Below, in pieces: positions 9,504 through 18,069 of a DNA stretch of 64,000 bases (the stretch's first letter is position 1; each line of letters begins with the position of its first letter). Under the pieces are notes generated by a model that had not been told where the DNA came from, ran no database searches, and was given only the letters and a program-made list of their open reading frames with translations. This DNA comes from Acinetobacter chengduensis (GTDB lineage Bacteria; Pseudomonadota; Gammaproteobacteria; Pseudomonadales; Moraxellaceae), in NCBI RefSeq assembly GCF_003664645.1, contig NZ_RCHC01000009.1, positions 62,001 to 126,000 on the forward strand, read 5' to 3'. The translations under genes and the position numbers were made by a program.

Positions 9504-9887
9504 ATGTCCCGCCAAGTGATCCATACTGAAAATGCACCTGCTGCAATTGGTACTTATTCACAAGCTATTTTAACTGGAAATACATTATACCTTTCAGGTC
9601 AAATTGGCTTAGATCCGTATAGCATGGAATTGGTTGAAGGCATCGAAGCCCAAGTACGTCGTGTTTTTGATAATCTAAAAGCGGTTTGTGAAGCAGCTGG
9701 TGGAACTTTAGCAGATATCGCAAAGCTAAATATTTTTCTGACAGATCTCTCACATTTTCAACTCGTCAACCAAATTATGGGCGAATATTTTGCTCAACCT
9801 TACCCTGCACGTGCGGCTTTAGGTGTTGCAGCTTTACCTAAAGGCGCTTTAGTTGAAATGGATGGTGTTGTTGTTATTAATCAATAA
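9504..9887 (+). CDS. ridA: RidA family enamine/imine deaminase
   Basis: A 127-residue protein starting [16 protein letters not shown], with the family core ([23 protein letters not shown]) and the conserved arginine in [20 protein letters not shown]. RidA hydrolyses reactive 2-aminoacrylate-type enamines made by PLP enzymes and so protects the cytoplasm. The ATG at 9504 has AAGGAG nine bases upstream; the longer frame from 9480 lacks support. RidA genes next to spoT are common in gammaproteobacteria. The gene ends at a clear terminator. Confidence 0.95.
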   Translation: MSRQVIHTENAPAAIGTYSQAILTGNTLYLSGQIGLDPYSMELVEGIEAQVRRVFDNLKAVCEAAGGTLADIAKLNIFLTDLSHFQLVNQIMGEYFAQPYPARAALGVAALPKGALVEMDGVVVINQ

Positions 9888-9896
9888 GATAAAAAA

Positions 9897-9932
9897 AACC
9901 ATAAAAGACTACCGATAAGGTGGTCTTTTTTT
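9897..9932 (+). terminator. Rho-independent terminator after ridA
   Basis: A ten-base-pair stem (9904-9913 with 9919-9928, one G-T pair) with loop GATAA, followed by a T run, ten bases beyond the ridA stop. Confidence 0.88.
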
Positions 9933-9977
9933 ATTCAAATTCTCAATAACCATAAACCACAAATTAAATGATTTTAA

Positions 9978-10005
9978 TTGACAAACGATAATAATTATCA
10001 ATAAT
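9978..10005 (+). promoter_or_regulatory. bfd promoter with overlapping Fur-type operator
   Basis: A perfect -35 TTGACA (9978-9983) is followed 16 bases later by AATAAT (10000-10005) as -10. Between them lies GATAAT-A-ATTATC (9987-9999), an exact 6-1-6 inverted motif of the classical Fur box, overlapping the spacer. Iron-loaded Fur bound here would block RNA polymerase, so bfd should be induced when iron is scarce. The hexamers and palindrome are seen directly; Fur control is inferred. Confidence 0.8.
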
Positions 10006-10042
10006 ATTACTTATCTTACTCATTCACTGTGGTTGTCGTCAA

Positions 10043-10237
10043 ATGTACGTTTGTTTATGCCGTGGTATTACAGATCAAGACATAAAAGATGCCATTGCCA
10101 ACGGCGCTGAAAGTTATCGTGAAGTGCGTGACTTACTTGACCTTGGTACTTGCTGTGGTCGCTGTGCACCTGAAGCGCGAGCAATCATCAGTGAAGAAGT
10201 AGCCATGATTGCATCCAAACTCGCAATCGCAGCATAA
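10043..10237 (+). CDS. bfd: Bacterioferritin-associated ferredoxin
   Basis: A 64-residue [2Fe-2S] protein with the BFD-like CxC...CxxC cysteines C4, C6, C38 and C41 (a further C37 is present). Bfd donates electrons to the haem of bacterioferritin so that stored ferric iron is reduced and released. Normal family size. It is followed by its own terminator and then by bfr, and its promoter holds a Fur-type operator, which fits release of iron during starvation. Confidence 0.96.
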   Translation: MYVCLCRGITDQDIKDAIANGAESYREVRDLLDLGTCCGRCAPEARAIISEEVAMIASKLAIAA

Positions 10238-10287
10238 AACGTATAATCATAATCATAAATCAATAATCGCAAGATTATTCCTCCTCC

Positions 10288-10319
10288 CCCGCCATGACTC
10301 TAGGCGGGTTTGTTTTTTT
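10288..10319 (+). terminator. Rho-independent terminator between bfd and bfr
   Basis: GC-rich stem CCCGCC (10288-10293) / GGCGGG (10303-10308) with a nine-base loop, followed by TTTGTTTTTTT. It separates bfd from bfr, so the two genes can respond differently to iron. Confidence 0.9.
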
Positions 10320-10464
10320 AGAGCCTATTGTTTTTGATTGCGATTTTCATTTGCTGTTCAATAAACTACTCGCCATCTCAGCTCATCTTGTTTAAGATAT
10401 TTTTAATACAATTTTTTTAGTGCCCAAGTCAATTTACTTTGGCAACCTTGATGGAGCAAATGCA

Positions 10465-10929
10465 ATGAAAGGCAATCGTGATGTAATTAATCAGTTAAAT
10501 CAGGTGCTCTACCATCATTTGACTGCAATCAACCAATATTTCCTGCATTCACGTATGTTTAATGATTGGGGGATTGAGCAACTTGGCTCTGCTGAATATA
10601 AAGAGTCTATTCGCCAAATGAAGCATGCGGATAAAATTATTGAACGTGTTTTATTTTTAGAAGGCCTACCTAATTTACAACATTTAGGAAAGCTCTATAT
10701 CGGTCAACATACAACCGAAGTGTTAAACTGTGATGTACGTAAAGTAAAAGAAAACATTGAAGCTATACAGAAAGCCGTTGCCTTAGCCGAAACTCACATG
10801 GATTACGTCACACGTGATTTAGTACAAGAAATTCTTGAGAAAGAAGAAGAATGGTTGGACTGGGTAACAACTCAATTAGATTTGGTAGAAAATGTGGGTA
10901 TTGAAAATTATATTCAAAGCAAGATTTAA
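10465..10929 (+). CDS. bfr: Bacterioferritin, haem-binding subunit with degenerate ferroxidase centre
   Basis: A 154-residue ferritin-like protein; Bfr forms 24-subunit iron stores with haem between subunit pairs. Met52, the haem ligand, is present (in RQMKHADK). Position-by-position comparison with the remembered E. coli Bfr shows that most di-iron ligands are changed: E18 is H18, E51 is Q51, E94 is V94 and H130 is W130, while H54 and E127 remain. The subunit should therefore bind haem but oxidise iron poorly, and may need a second, ferroxidase-competent Bfr, as known for two-subunit bacterioferritins in Neisseria and others. Start: ATG at 10465 with GGAG eight bases upstream gives the family N-terminus MKGNRDVINQLNQVL; the frame from a GTG at 10420 is rejected. 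Confidence 0.93.
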   Translation: MKGNRDVINQLNQVLYHHLTAINQYFLHSRMFNDWGIEQLGSAEYKESIRQMKHADKIIERVLFLEGLPNLQHLGKLYIGQHTTEVLNCDVRKVKENIEAIQKAVALAETHMDYVTRDLVQEILEKEEEWLDWVTTQLDLVENVGIENYIQSKI

Positions 10930-10934
10930 GTTTT

Positions 10935-10956
10935 TAAAGCCCGCAACTGCGGGCCT
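10935..10956. terminator. Shared hairpin between convergent bfr and pilin genes
   Basis: Six-base-pair GCCCGC/GCGGGC stem (10939-10944, 10949-10954) with AACT loop lies between the convergent stops of bfr and the pilin gene. T runs are weak on both sides (CTTCTATT one way, TTTAAAAA the other), so termination is plausible in both directions but not certain. Confidence 0.6.
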
Positions 10957-10960
10957 TCTA

Positions 10961-11410
10961 TTAAATACCTTTACACGCTGATGGCAAATATAATTGCCTA
11001 ATCTCAGTCGATGCGCACTCCCAACGTGCTGAACCGCTTCCCGAATAATTCATCATTGCAAAAATAAGCTTTTTACCCGCAACTCCTGCATTCATTCCTG
11101 AACTACTAAAAGTAAACTCAAACGCACACAAAGCACCAGGGTATGTGGTATTTAAACCTACACTTTGTACATACTTAGAATTAATTAACCCAGATACTCC
11201 GCCCCCCATCATTTCTACAGACGCTGGACATGTCCCTCCTTCACCATAAATAGCTATTAGTTCCCCTTTGTATGAACTTGCCATATTCAGAGCCTCAGAA
11301 ACCTGTGCACGTGTCGTATAATTTTGATAGGCTGGAATTGCAATAGCAGCTAAAATACCAATAATAGCGACCACAATCATAAGTTCTATCAACATAAAGC
11401 CTTTTTGCAT
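10961..11410 (-). CDS. Type IV pilin-like major-pilin paralogue
   Basis: A 149-residue prepilin with a four-residue leader MQKG and mature start [20 protein letters not shown], Glu at +5. The second mature residue is Met where nearly all type IVa pilins have Thr. The head has four cysteines (near residues 60, 93, 130 and 143); the last two, in RWECAS and PSACKG, fit the C-terminal D-loop disulfide of PilA proteins. Its place beside bfr is, as far as I recall, where Acinetobacter strains usually carry pilA. A second pilin gene lies at the other end of the glycan cluster (29221-29700). It could be a second major pilin, a displaced old pilA or a minor component. A sigma-54-like promoter lies upstream (11448-11463). 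Confidence 0.85.
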   Translation of the reverse strand: MQKGFMLIELMIVVAIIGILAAIAIPAYQNYTTRAQVSEALNMASSYKGELIAIYGEGGTCPASVEMMGGGVSGLINSKYVQSVGLNTTYPGALCAFEFTFSSSGMNAGVAGKKLIFAMMNYSGSGSARWECASTEIRQLYLPSACKGI

Positions 11411-11447
11411 TTCCCTTTCTCAAATCGCTCCATCATATAATTTTAAA

Positions 11448-11463
11448 ATCAAAAAACATGCCA
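11448..11463 (-). promoter_or_regulatory. Candidate sigma-54 promoter of the 10961-11410 pilin gene
   Basis: On the minus strand TGGCATG-TTTT-TTGAT matches the sigma-54 consensus TGGCACG-N4-TTGCA with the correct 12-base distance between GG and the -12 element; the GC doublet at -12 is GA here. It would start transcription near 11438, about 28 bases before the ATG. PilR-type control is inferred. Confidence 0.55.
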
Positions 11464-11549
11464 AATATTTGTTTTTAATATTCATATATTTATTTTTATA
11501 GTTTTTTGATCAATGTCGTTTTTTGTCTAAAGATGACGAACTTTATCAC

Positions 11550-11577
11550 TTTATTACTATCAAAAACTAGATACAAT
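11550..11577 (+). promoter_or_regulatory. Possible promoter of the plus-strand glycosyltransferase pair
   Basis: TTTATT (11550-11555), 16 bases, then TACAAT (11572-11577), about 30 bases before the ATG at 11607. In DNA this AT-rich the match is weak and is offered only because some promoter must lie in this divergent gap. Confidence 0.3.
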
Positions 11578-11606
11578 GAGCTAACAAATTCATTAATTTA
11601 TTCAAC

Positions 11607-12740
11607 ATGGTTAAAAGAAAAATTTTAATAATCACACGTAATCTCCCCCCTCTTATTGGTGGTATGGAACGACTCAACTGGCATATTGCAGATGAGTTAG
11701 GTCAACAAAATGAAGTTATTTTATTAAGCCATATTCAAGCAAAAAAACAGGCCCCACCTCAATGTAAATTTTATAGCGCCCCACTCAATCCACTACCTCT
11801 TTTTTTAATATTTTCTTTCTTTAAAACATTTCTGATTTGTTTATCCACAAAACCAGATACCCTATTTGCTGGAAGTGGCTTAACAGCACCTATTGTAGTT
11901 TTCTGGGCAAAGGTTTTTAGAAAAAAAAGCATTATTTATCTTCATGGGCTAGACATAAACAATAATAGCTTTACATACCAAAAATTATGGATGCCCTTCC
12001 TTCGCTCAGCAGATTCTATTATCTGTAATAGTACTCCTACAAAAAGACTAGCGTTAAATAAAGGAATAAGAGACTCAAAAATCTCCATCATTCATCCAGG
12101 TGTAAATTTTCCTCCAAAAGAAAGAGATGAAAACCTAATCACAGATCTAAAAAATCATTTCTGTATTCAAAATAAAAAAATTTTACTCTCTGTTGGACGC
12201 CTAACTGAAAGAAAAGGGTTATTAGAATTTATTGAAAACTGTTTACCACAGATTGTAAAAGAAATACCAAACACTATTCTTCTTATTGTCGGTGATACAG
12301 CAAGTAATGCGCTAAATAACAAATTTCAAAATAAAGAAGAATTGCTAAAAATTGCCAAAAAAATAAATGTTGATCAAAATATTATTTTCACTGGTGCTGT
12401 AGATGAAAAAACTCTAACTCAATTTTATTATATGGCGAATATACATGTATTTCCCGTAAAGCATATCCCAAATGATCCCGAAGGTTTTGGCATGGTTGCG
12501 ATTGAGGCTGCTTCGTATGGCTTACCAACTGTAGCATTTACAACTGGAGGAGTCATTGATGCGATTAAAAGCAAAGAGAGCGGTTTTCTAATAACAAGTC
12601 AAAACTATCTTGAATTCACTGCTTACACCATTCAAATATTAAAAAATCCATCTATAATTCAAATGGAATCATGTCAAAATTTTGCCAAAAAATTTGCATG
12701 GCATAATTTAGCTAGAAAATTTCAAAAGGTAGTAAATTAA
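11607..12740 (+). CDS. GT4-type glycosyltransferase
   Basis: A 377-residue GT-B fold transferase. The N-terminal domain has a Gly-rich loop after the first strand (LPPLIGGMERLNWHIADEL), and the C-terminal domain carries SVGRLTERKG and the donor-binding EGFGMVAIEAASYG motif (E-x7-E type) of retaining GT4 enzymes. It should act in the cytoplasm on a lipid-linked glycan. The next transferase follows after four bases, so the two form a unit opposed in direction to the rest of the island. No clear Shine-Dalgarno sequence precedes the ATG. Codon use is strongly AT-biased like the whole island. Donor and acceptor cannot be told from the sequence. Confidence 0.88.
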   Translation: MVKRKILIITRNLPPLIGGMERLNWHIADELGQQNEVILLSHIQAKKQAPPQCKFYSAPLNPLPLFLIFSFFKTFLICLSTKPDTLFAGSGLTAPIVVFWAKVFRKKSIIYLHGLDINNNSFTYQKLWMPFLRSADSIICNSTPTKRLALNKGIRDSKISIIHPGVNFPPKERDENLITDLKNHFCIQNKKILLSVGRLTERKGLLEFIENCLPQIVKEIPNTILLIVGDTASNALNNKFQNKEELLKIAKKINVDQNIIFTGAVDEKTLTQFYYMANIHVFPVKHIPNDPEGFGMVAIEAASYGLPTVAFTTGGVIDAIKSKESGFLITSQNYLEFTAYTIQILKNPSIIQMESCQNFAKKFAWHNLARKFQKVVN

Positions 12741-12744
12741 AAGA

Positions 12745-13815
12745 ATGGACGTACTATTTATTGGTAAAAGATTTTATACAAATCGTGATGCTTATAATGA
12801 AAAATTTGGTCGCATATATCAAATTCCGTACTATATATCCCAAAAAAAGACGACCCATCTTTGGCTCATTGACTATCACACTCGAAATACAAACAGATCA
12901 AATGATCAACAATTAGAAATTACCACCACACCTGTCTTTAGCTTAATGTTTCTTTATATGATATTTAAAATGATATTTAAAAGACCGAAGTTAATTATTG
13001 CGAGCGGTGACTGCTATATTGGCTTATTAAGTCTCATTTTATCCAAAATTACTCGTTCAAAATTTATTTTTGATGTATATGATAAATATGACACATTTTC
13101 TGGATATCGAAATTTATTTGGGATTAATTTATATCAATTATTACTTAAAAAATCAGATATGTGTCTTTTCCCTAGTTTAAAATTATTAAATGATACCAAC
13201 AAAATATGCCAGAAAACATTTTTTGTGCCAAATGGAATCGATGAAAGTCTTTTCTATCCAAAAGATAAGAGTCAAGCACGACAAAACTTCAATTTAGAAA
13301 ATAATCATTTATATATTGGCTATTTTGGTAGCATGGAAACAGAAAGAGGAATCGATGACTTAATTCAAGCTACAAAAGTAGTTCGAGCAACAGGTATTGA
13401 CTTAAAAATACTAATAGCCGGTACAAAGAGAATCGATTTAACTCTTGATGATGAATTTATTCATTACTTAGGCAATATTCCTTTTAATACAGTATCTACA
13501 GCAATGTCATGCTGCGACTTACTCGCACTACCGTATAGACAATCAGCATTAATGGATCATGGATCATCATGTAAAATCGCTGAGTATCTAGCACTTAATA
13601 TCCCAATTGTCAGTACAAATAGTTCTAATTTTTCTTCAAACTTTAACTTAAGTAAAACTGAAACATCAATGCTATCAGAATGCTCAGATCCAAATAGTTT
13701 TGCACAAGCAATACTAAATCAACTTAAAAATCCATATTACTTCAAAGCAAAAGATGACCGCACCTGGACTTATATTAATCAGCAACTATATACAGTACTA
13801 TTTAAGGGCGAGTAA
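12745..13815 (+). CDS. GT4-like glycosyltransferase, convergent with the cluster
   Basis: A 356-residue GT-B type protein. The C-terminal half shows the usual pattern of GT4/GT1 relatives: IGYFGSMETERGIDDLI (start of the donor domain), a late SSCKIAEYLALNIPIVST helix in the donor site. The N-terminal domain contains a hydrophobic stretch (FSLMFLYMIFKMIF, about residues 68-81) that may dock to the membrane. It follows the previous transferase by four bases. Its last 18 bases overlap the 3' end of the minus-strand GT2 gene tail to tail, with no terminator between them. The family is assigned from pattern only; the sugar is unknown. Confidence 0.8.
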   Translation: MDVLFIGKRFYTNRDAYNEKFGRIYQIPYYISQKKTTHLWLIDYHTRNTNRSNDQQLEITTTPVFSLMFLYMIFKMIFKRPKLIIASGDCYIGLLSLILSKITRSKFIFDVYDKYDTFSGYRNLFGINLYQLLLKKSDMCLFPSLKLLNDTNKICQKTFFVPNGIDESLFYPKDKSQARQNFNLENNHLYIGYFGSMETERGIDDLIQATKVVRATGIDLKILIAGTKRIDLTLDDEFIHYLGNIPFNTVSTAMSCCDLLALPYRQSALMDHGSSCKIAEYLALNIPIVSTNSSNFSSNFNLSKTETSMLSECSDPNSFAQAILNQLKNPYYFKAKDDRTWTYINQQLYTVLFKGE

Positions 13816-14529
13816 ACGCTTAAATATTTTCAATACAAGTAAGATAAATTGAATCCATTTATTCTTGCCAAGTAATAGCTGAACTCTAAACTTTTCAGTG
13901 CATGTACCAATTGTATCTTCACTACTCACACCACTTGTACCAAACTGCCCAACAATAGTATCCAACTGAATAATTTTTGCACCATTTTCACAGCATCGCA
14001 TTATAAAAAATTGATCTGCTGCAATAGGAAATTTTCTAGAATAAAAACCATATTCAAAATGCAAATTCTTCTTAACTAATGTTCCAAGAGAGTGGCAGGT
14101 AATATAAGCACACTGATCAAACAACCATGCACCACCTTTCCTCACACAAACTGAATGACCATTTTTATGAACTATACCAGTAACGATATCAACTGAATCA
14201 TCTATAGAGGCACTATAATCATAAATAGCATTTTCATAAAAGACATCATCAGCACCTGCAACTAAATAATATTCGGCAGAGCTGAGTTTAATCCCTTTAT
14301 TTAAAGCATCATAAATTCCAAAATCTGGCTCAGAAATAATCCTAATATTTAGATCGCTTATACTCTTCAAGATTTCCAATGTTCGATCTGTGGAAGCTCC
14401 ATCAACCACAACCCATTCAAAATCCTTATCTTTCTGAACCCTTAAACTTTCTATCAAATTTTGTATACATAACTCAGCGTTATAGACAGCTGTAATTACA
14501 CTAATTTTATATTTATTATTTTCCAGCAT
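13798..14529 (-). CDS. WcaE-like GT2 glycosyltransferase
   Basis: A 243-residue GT-A fold family 2 transferase: ISVITAVYNAE at the N-terminus, FEWVVVDGASTDRTLEIL, and SEPDFGIYDALNKGI, with the metal-binding ADD in VAGADDVFY. The SEPDxGIYDAxNKGI motif and length resemble the colanic-acid transferase WcaE, thought to add fucose. Because the next genes upstream make GDP-fucose, a fucosyltransferase role is a reasonable guess but no more. The ATG overlaps the manC stop by one base (TAATG), so coupling is likely. Last gene of the minus-strand island. Confidence 0.85.
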   Translation of the reverse strand: MLENNKYKISVITAVYNAELCIQNLIESLRVQKDKDFEWVVVDGASTDRTLEILKSISDLNIRIISEPDFGIYDALNKGIKLSSAEYYLVAGADDVFYENAIYDYSASIDDSVDIVTGIVHKNGHSVCVRKGGAWLFDQCAYITCHSLGTLVKKNLHFEYGFYSRKFPIAADQFFIMRCCENGAKIIQLDTIVGQFGTSGVSSEDTIGTCTEKFRVQLLLGKNKWIQFILLVLKIFKRLLALK

Positions 14530-15953
14530 TATTGAACACGTCCATATAAATCTTCAAAACGATGAATATCATCTTCGTTCAAGTACGAACCTGTCTGTAT
14601 TTCAATCAATTCCAAAGGAATACAACCTGGATTCTCCAATGAGTGAATTTCTCCAATAGAAATATAAGTTGATTCATTTTCACTTAATAAAAAAGTATTT
14701 TCGCCTTTTCGCACTTTAGCCGTCCCCTTCACAACAATCCAATGTTCTGCACGATGATGATGCAACTGTAAAGATAACTTTTGACCTTTATTTACGGTTA
14801 TTCGTTTCACTTGATAACGAGTTCCAACATCTATACATTCGTATTTTCCCCACGGCCTAAAAGCTTCACAGTGGATTGTTATTTCCGTTCTTTTATTATC
14901 CTTCAAAATTTGTACGATATCTTTAACATGCTGTACATAAGCTTGGTTTGCAATCAATATTGCATCTTTTGTTTCCACGACAATTAGGTTAGTAACACCA
15001 AGGAGACTGACTAATTTATCTTGGGCGTAAACTAAGTTTTTTTGACTATGCAGTTGTATTACATCACCTTTTAATACATTTTGATCTTTATCTTTTTCTT
15101 GAATATCAAAAAGTGCGGACCAAGATCCAATATCACTCCAACCTGCATCCAGCTGAACCATCAACAAATCAGCTACCCTTTCAATCAATGCATAATCAAT
15201 GGAGATATTTGGACATTGTTTAAATTTCTCCAAATCAATACGAATAAAATCTAAATCAGCTATTGATGTTTCATACGCATTTATACATGTACATTTAATG
15301 TCGTTTGCATATTGATCCATTAAATCTAAAAATCTAAACAGATCAAACATGAACATACCACTATTCCATGCATATCCACCTGTTCGTAGATAATTTTCTG
15401 CTGTTGCTAAATCAGGTTTCTCTACAAAATTTTCAACATGATAAAGAGTACCAGAATCTATAGACGCACTATATTTGATATAACCATAACCTGTTTCTGG
15501 GTAAGTTGGTTTAATACCAAAAATTACAGCAGGCGCAACATTCAAATAACCATAAGCTTGCTCAATACTGAATTTAAATGCTTCATGATTTTGTATTTCA
15601 TGATCAGCAGAAAGAATAAATAGGCTAACATTTTGTTGTTGATATTTTTTTTGAGCATGCAGAGCAGCGAGTGTTATTGCTGGTGCTGTATTTCTTCCAA
15701 TCGGCTCTAAAATGATATCAGCCTGATCAATATCAATCTCTCTTAATTGCTCAGCAACAATAAAGCGATGTTCTTCCCCACAAATAACCATAGGAGCAGT
15801 AAAAGGCAAATCTAAGCTTCTGAGTCTTAGAATTGTATTCTGTAATAAAGAATGCTGGTTTAGTAGCCTTAAAAATTGTTTTGGATAACTACTACGAGAT
15901 AATGGCCATAACCGCGTGCCAGAACCTCCTGCCAAAATCACAGGAACAATCAT
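14529..15953 (-). CDS. manC: Mannose-1-phosphate guanylyltransferase / mannose-6-phosphate isomerase
   Basis: A 474-residue bifunctional type II PMI-GMP enzyme making GDP-mannose. The pyrophosphorylase motif GGSGTRLWPLSRSSYPKQF is at residues 9-27, the sugar-binding FVEKPD near 173, and the isomerase cupin (RPWGKYECID, LQLHHHRAEHW with metal-binding His and Glu) fills the last 110 residues. GDP-mannose feeds the two dehydratases and Fcl just upstream. The partner phosphomannomutase ManB is not in the window and must be supplied elsewhere, for example from the capsule locus. Confidence 0.96.
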   Translation of the reverse strand: MIVPVILAGGSGTRLWPLSRSSYPKQFLRLLNQHSLLQNTILRLRSLDLPFTAPMVICGEEHRFIVAEQLREIDIDQADIILEPIGRNTAPAITLAALHAQKKYQQQNVSLFILSADHEIQNHEAFKFSIEQAYGYLNVAPAVIFGIKPTYPETGYGYIKYSASIDSGTLYHVENFVEKPDLATAENYLRTGGYAWNSGMFMFDLFRFLDLMDQYANDIKCTCINAYETSIADLDFIRIDLEKFKQCPNISIDYALIERVADLLMVQLDAGWSDIGSWSALFDIQEKDKDQNVLKGDVIQLHSQKNLVYAQDKLVSLLGVTNLIVVETKDAILIANQAYVQHVKDIVQILKDNKRTEITIHCEAFRPWGKYECIDVGTRYQVKRITVNKGQKLSLQLHHHRAEHWIVVKGTAKVRKGENTFLLSENESTYISIGEIHSLENPGCIPLELIEIQTGSYLNEDDIHRFEDLYGRVQ

Positions 15954-15968
15954 CCTCTTTCCCCAAAA

Positions 15969-16937
15969 TCAGATTTGTCTTAATTGATTTTCATTTTCTA
16001 AAAACCAATCATACGTGATTTTCAAGCCTTGTTTCAGTCCAATTTGGGGTTGCCAACCTAATTTGTTTATTTTTTGACTATTCAAGAGTTTACGTAAAGT
16101 CCCATCGGGCTGTGTGGAATCAAAGATTAATTGACCACTGTAGCCTACAACATCTTTGATGACATTTGCCAGCTGTAGTATTGAGACCTCGTCATTAGTG
16201 CCTATATTAATATGAGACAGCATTGGATTAATATGATGTTGATACGTGCTTAACTCTAAGTTTTGAATATGTACACAAGCTTCTGCCATATCATCAACAT
16301 ATAAAAATTCACGTAATGGCTTTCCTGTGCCCCAGATTTCTACATCTTTTAAATTGGCTAACTTTGCCTCATGAATTCGTCTTATCAGTGCTGGAATAAC
16401 ATGGCTGTTTTTAGGATGAAAATTATCATGGATGCCATATAAATTTGTGGGCATTACACTTCTATAATCACGTTCATATTGGCGATTATAACTTTCACAC
16501 ATTTTAATCCCTGCAATCTTTGCAATTGCGTAGGGTTCATTAGTAGGCTCTAAATGTCCAGTTAAAAGCTCGGTCTCATCAATAGGTTGTTGTGAAAATT
16601 TAGGATAAATACATGATGATCCTAAAAATAATAGTTTTTGCACATCATTACAATGTGCAGCATTAATCACATTACTTTGAATCATTAAATTTTGATAAAT
16701 AAAATCAGCTGGGTATTGTAAATTTGCACCTATACCACCAACTTTTGCTGCCGCCAAGTATATTTGATCGACTCTATTTTTTTTAAAAAAAGCATTTACA
16801 GAAGCTTGATCCGTTAAATTTAGCTCCTGTTTTGATGCTGTTATAATTTCACAAGTTTGATCCTGCTCAAGTTTTCGAATGATCGCGGAACCCACCATTC
16901 CTTTAGAGCCAGCCACAAAAATACGTTGTGAATTCAT
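15969..16937 (-). CDS. fcl: GDP-L-fucose synthase
   Basis: A 322-residue epimerase/reductase that turns GDP-4-keto-6-deoxymannose into GDP-L-fucose with NADPH. The Rossmann motif is [10 protein letters not shown] (residues 10-19); the SDR triad is visible as the Ser in [10 protein letters not shown] and YAIAK; the family-specific cysteine and His residues around [26 protein letters not shown] region are kept. It follows gmd after three bases and precedes manC, forming a complete route from mannose-1-phosphate to GDP-fucose. Confidence 0.96.
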   Translation of the reverse strand: MNSQRIFVAGSKGMVGSAIIRKLEQDQTCEIITASKQELNLTDQASVNAFFKKNRVDQIYLAAAKVGGIGANLQYPADFIYQNLMIQSNVINAAHCNDVQKLLFLGSSCIYPKFSQQPIDETELLTGHLEPTNEPYAIAKIAGIKMCESYNRQYERDYRSVMPTNLYGIHDNFHPKNSHVIPALIRRIHEAKLANLKDVEIWGTGKPLREFLYVDDMAEACVHIQNLELSTYQHHINPMLSHINIGTNDEVSILQLANVIKDVVGYSGQLIFDSTQPDGTLRKLLNSQKINKLGWQPQIGLKQGLKITYDWFLENENQLRQI

Positions 16938-16940
16938 AAC

Positions 16941-18059
16941 TTATTTTTCCAAAGAAATATCAATTTCAAAACCATGCTGTTTTAACAGCGAATTTTTTTG
17001 TGCTGTTTTTAAGTCATGCTGAACCATTTCTGCACATAAATCTTTGACACTAATTTTAGCTTTCCAACCCAACTCTTGTTCTGCTTTGGTCGCATCACCC
17101 AGCAATGTTTCAACTTCTGCAGGTCGGAAATATCGAGGATCAACTCTTACGATAATTTTCCCCACACTTAAAGATGGGCATTTTTCTGAGTAGATTGATT
17201 CAATAACACCCACTTCCTCAATACCTTCCCCCTCAAAACGTAATTGAATACCCAATTCACTCGCTGACCACTCTACAAACTGACGAACGCTATATTGTTC
17301 TCCAGTGGCAATAACATAGTCTTGTGGCTGATCCTGCTGTAACATCATCCATTGCATTTGCACATAGTCTTTGGCATGCCCCCAATCTCGCAGTGCATCC
17401 AAATTTCCTAAATATAAACACTCTTCCAGACCTACAGCCATATTGGCAAATGATCGAGTGATTTTACGTGTTACAAAAGTTTCTCCACGTCTTGGAGATT
17501 CGTGATTAAACAAAATTCCATTACAAGCAAACATGCCATAGGCTTCACGGTAGTTCACTGTGATCCAGTATGCATATAATTTAGCTACTGCATATGGTGA
17601 CCGCGGGTAAAACGGGGTCGTCTCTTTTTGTGGTATTTCTTGTACCAAACCATAAAGCTCAGAAGTAGATGCTTGATAAAACTTAGTTTTTTTCTCTAAT
17701 CCTAAAAAACGAATGGATTCTAATAAACGTAATGTACCTAGCGCATCCACATCTGCAGTATATTCTGGAGATTCAAAACTGACTGCCACGTGAGATTGTG
17801 CAGCCAAATTATAAATTTCATCAGGCTGCACTTCATTGATAATACGTGTTAAATTTGATGAATCAGTTAAGTCACCATAATGAAGTACTAAACGTTGATG
17901 GTCCACATGCGGATCTTGGTAAATATGATCTATTCGTTGTGTATTAAAGTTTGAGGCACGTCGTTTTATGCCATGCACTTCATAGCCTTTTTCTAATAAA
18001 AACTCAGCCAGATACGAACCATCTTGACCTGTAATGCCAGTAATAAGTGCTTTTTTCAT
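16941..18059 (-). CDS. gmd: GDP-mannose 4,6-dehydratase
   Basis: A 372-residue SDR enzyme that converts GDP-mannose to GDP-4-keto-6-deoxymannose. NADP-binding [14 protein letters not shown] is near the start; the catalytic set is seen in [10 protein letters not shown] (Thr/Ser, Glu) and [12 protein letters not shown] (Tyr, Lys); the substrate loop [17 protein letters not shown] is exact. Start at 18059 has GGGGGAG just upstream; the longer frame to 18086 would overlap the preceding gene needlessly. Length and motifs are those of a normal Gmd, in contrast to the shorter paralogue next door. Confidence 0.97.
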   Translation of the reverse strand: MKKALITGITGQDGSYLAEFLLEKGYEVHGIKRRASNFNTQRIDHIYQDPHVDHQRLVLHYGDLTDSSNLTRIINEVQPDEIYNLAAQSHVAVSFESPEYTADVDALGTLRLLESIRFLGLEKKTKFYQASTSELYGLVQEIPQKETTPFYPRSPYAVAKLYAYWITVNYREAYGMFACNGILFNHESPRRGETFVTRKITRSFANMAVGLEECLYLGNLDALRDWGHAKDYVQMQWMMLQQDQPQDYVIATGEQYSVRQFVEWSASELGIQLRFEGEGIEEVGVIESIYSEKCPSLSVGKIIVRVDPRYFRPAEVETLLGDATKAEQELGWKAKISVKDLCAEMVQHDLKTAQKNSLLKQHGFEIDISLEK

Positions 18060-18069
18060 TCTCTCCCCC

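Noticed and set aside
10420..10464. GTG start adding 15 residues to bfr
   Set aside because: Family N-terminus MKGN begins at 10465, with GGAG upstream.
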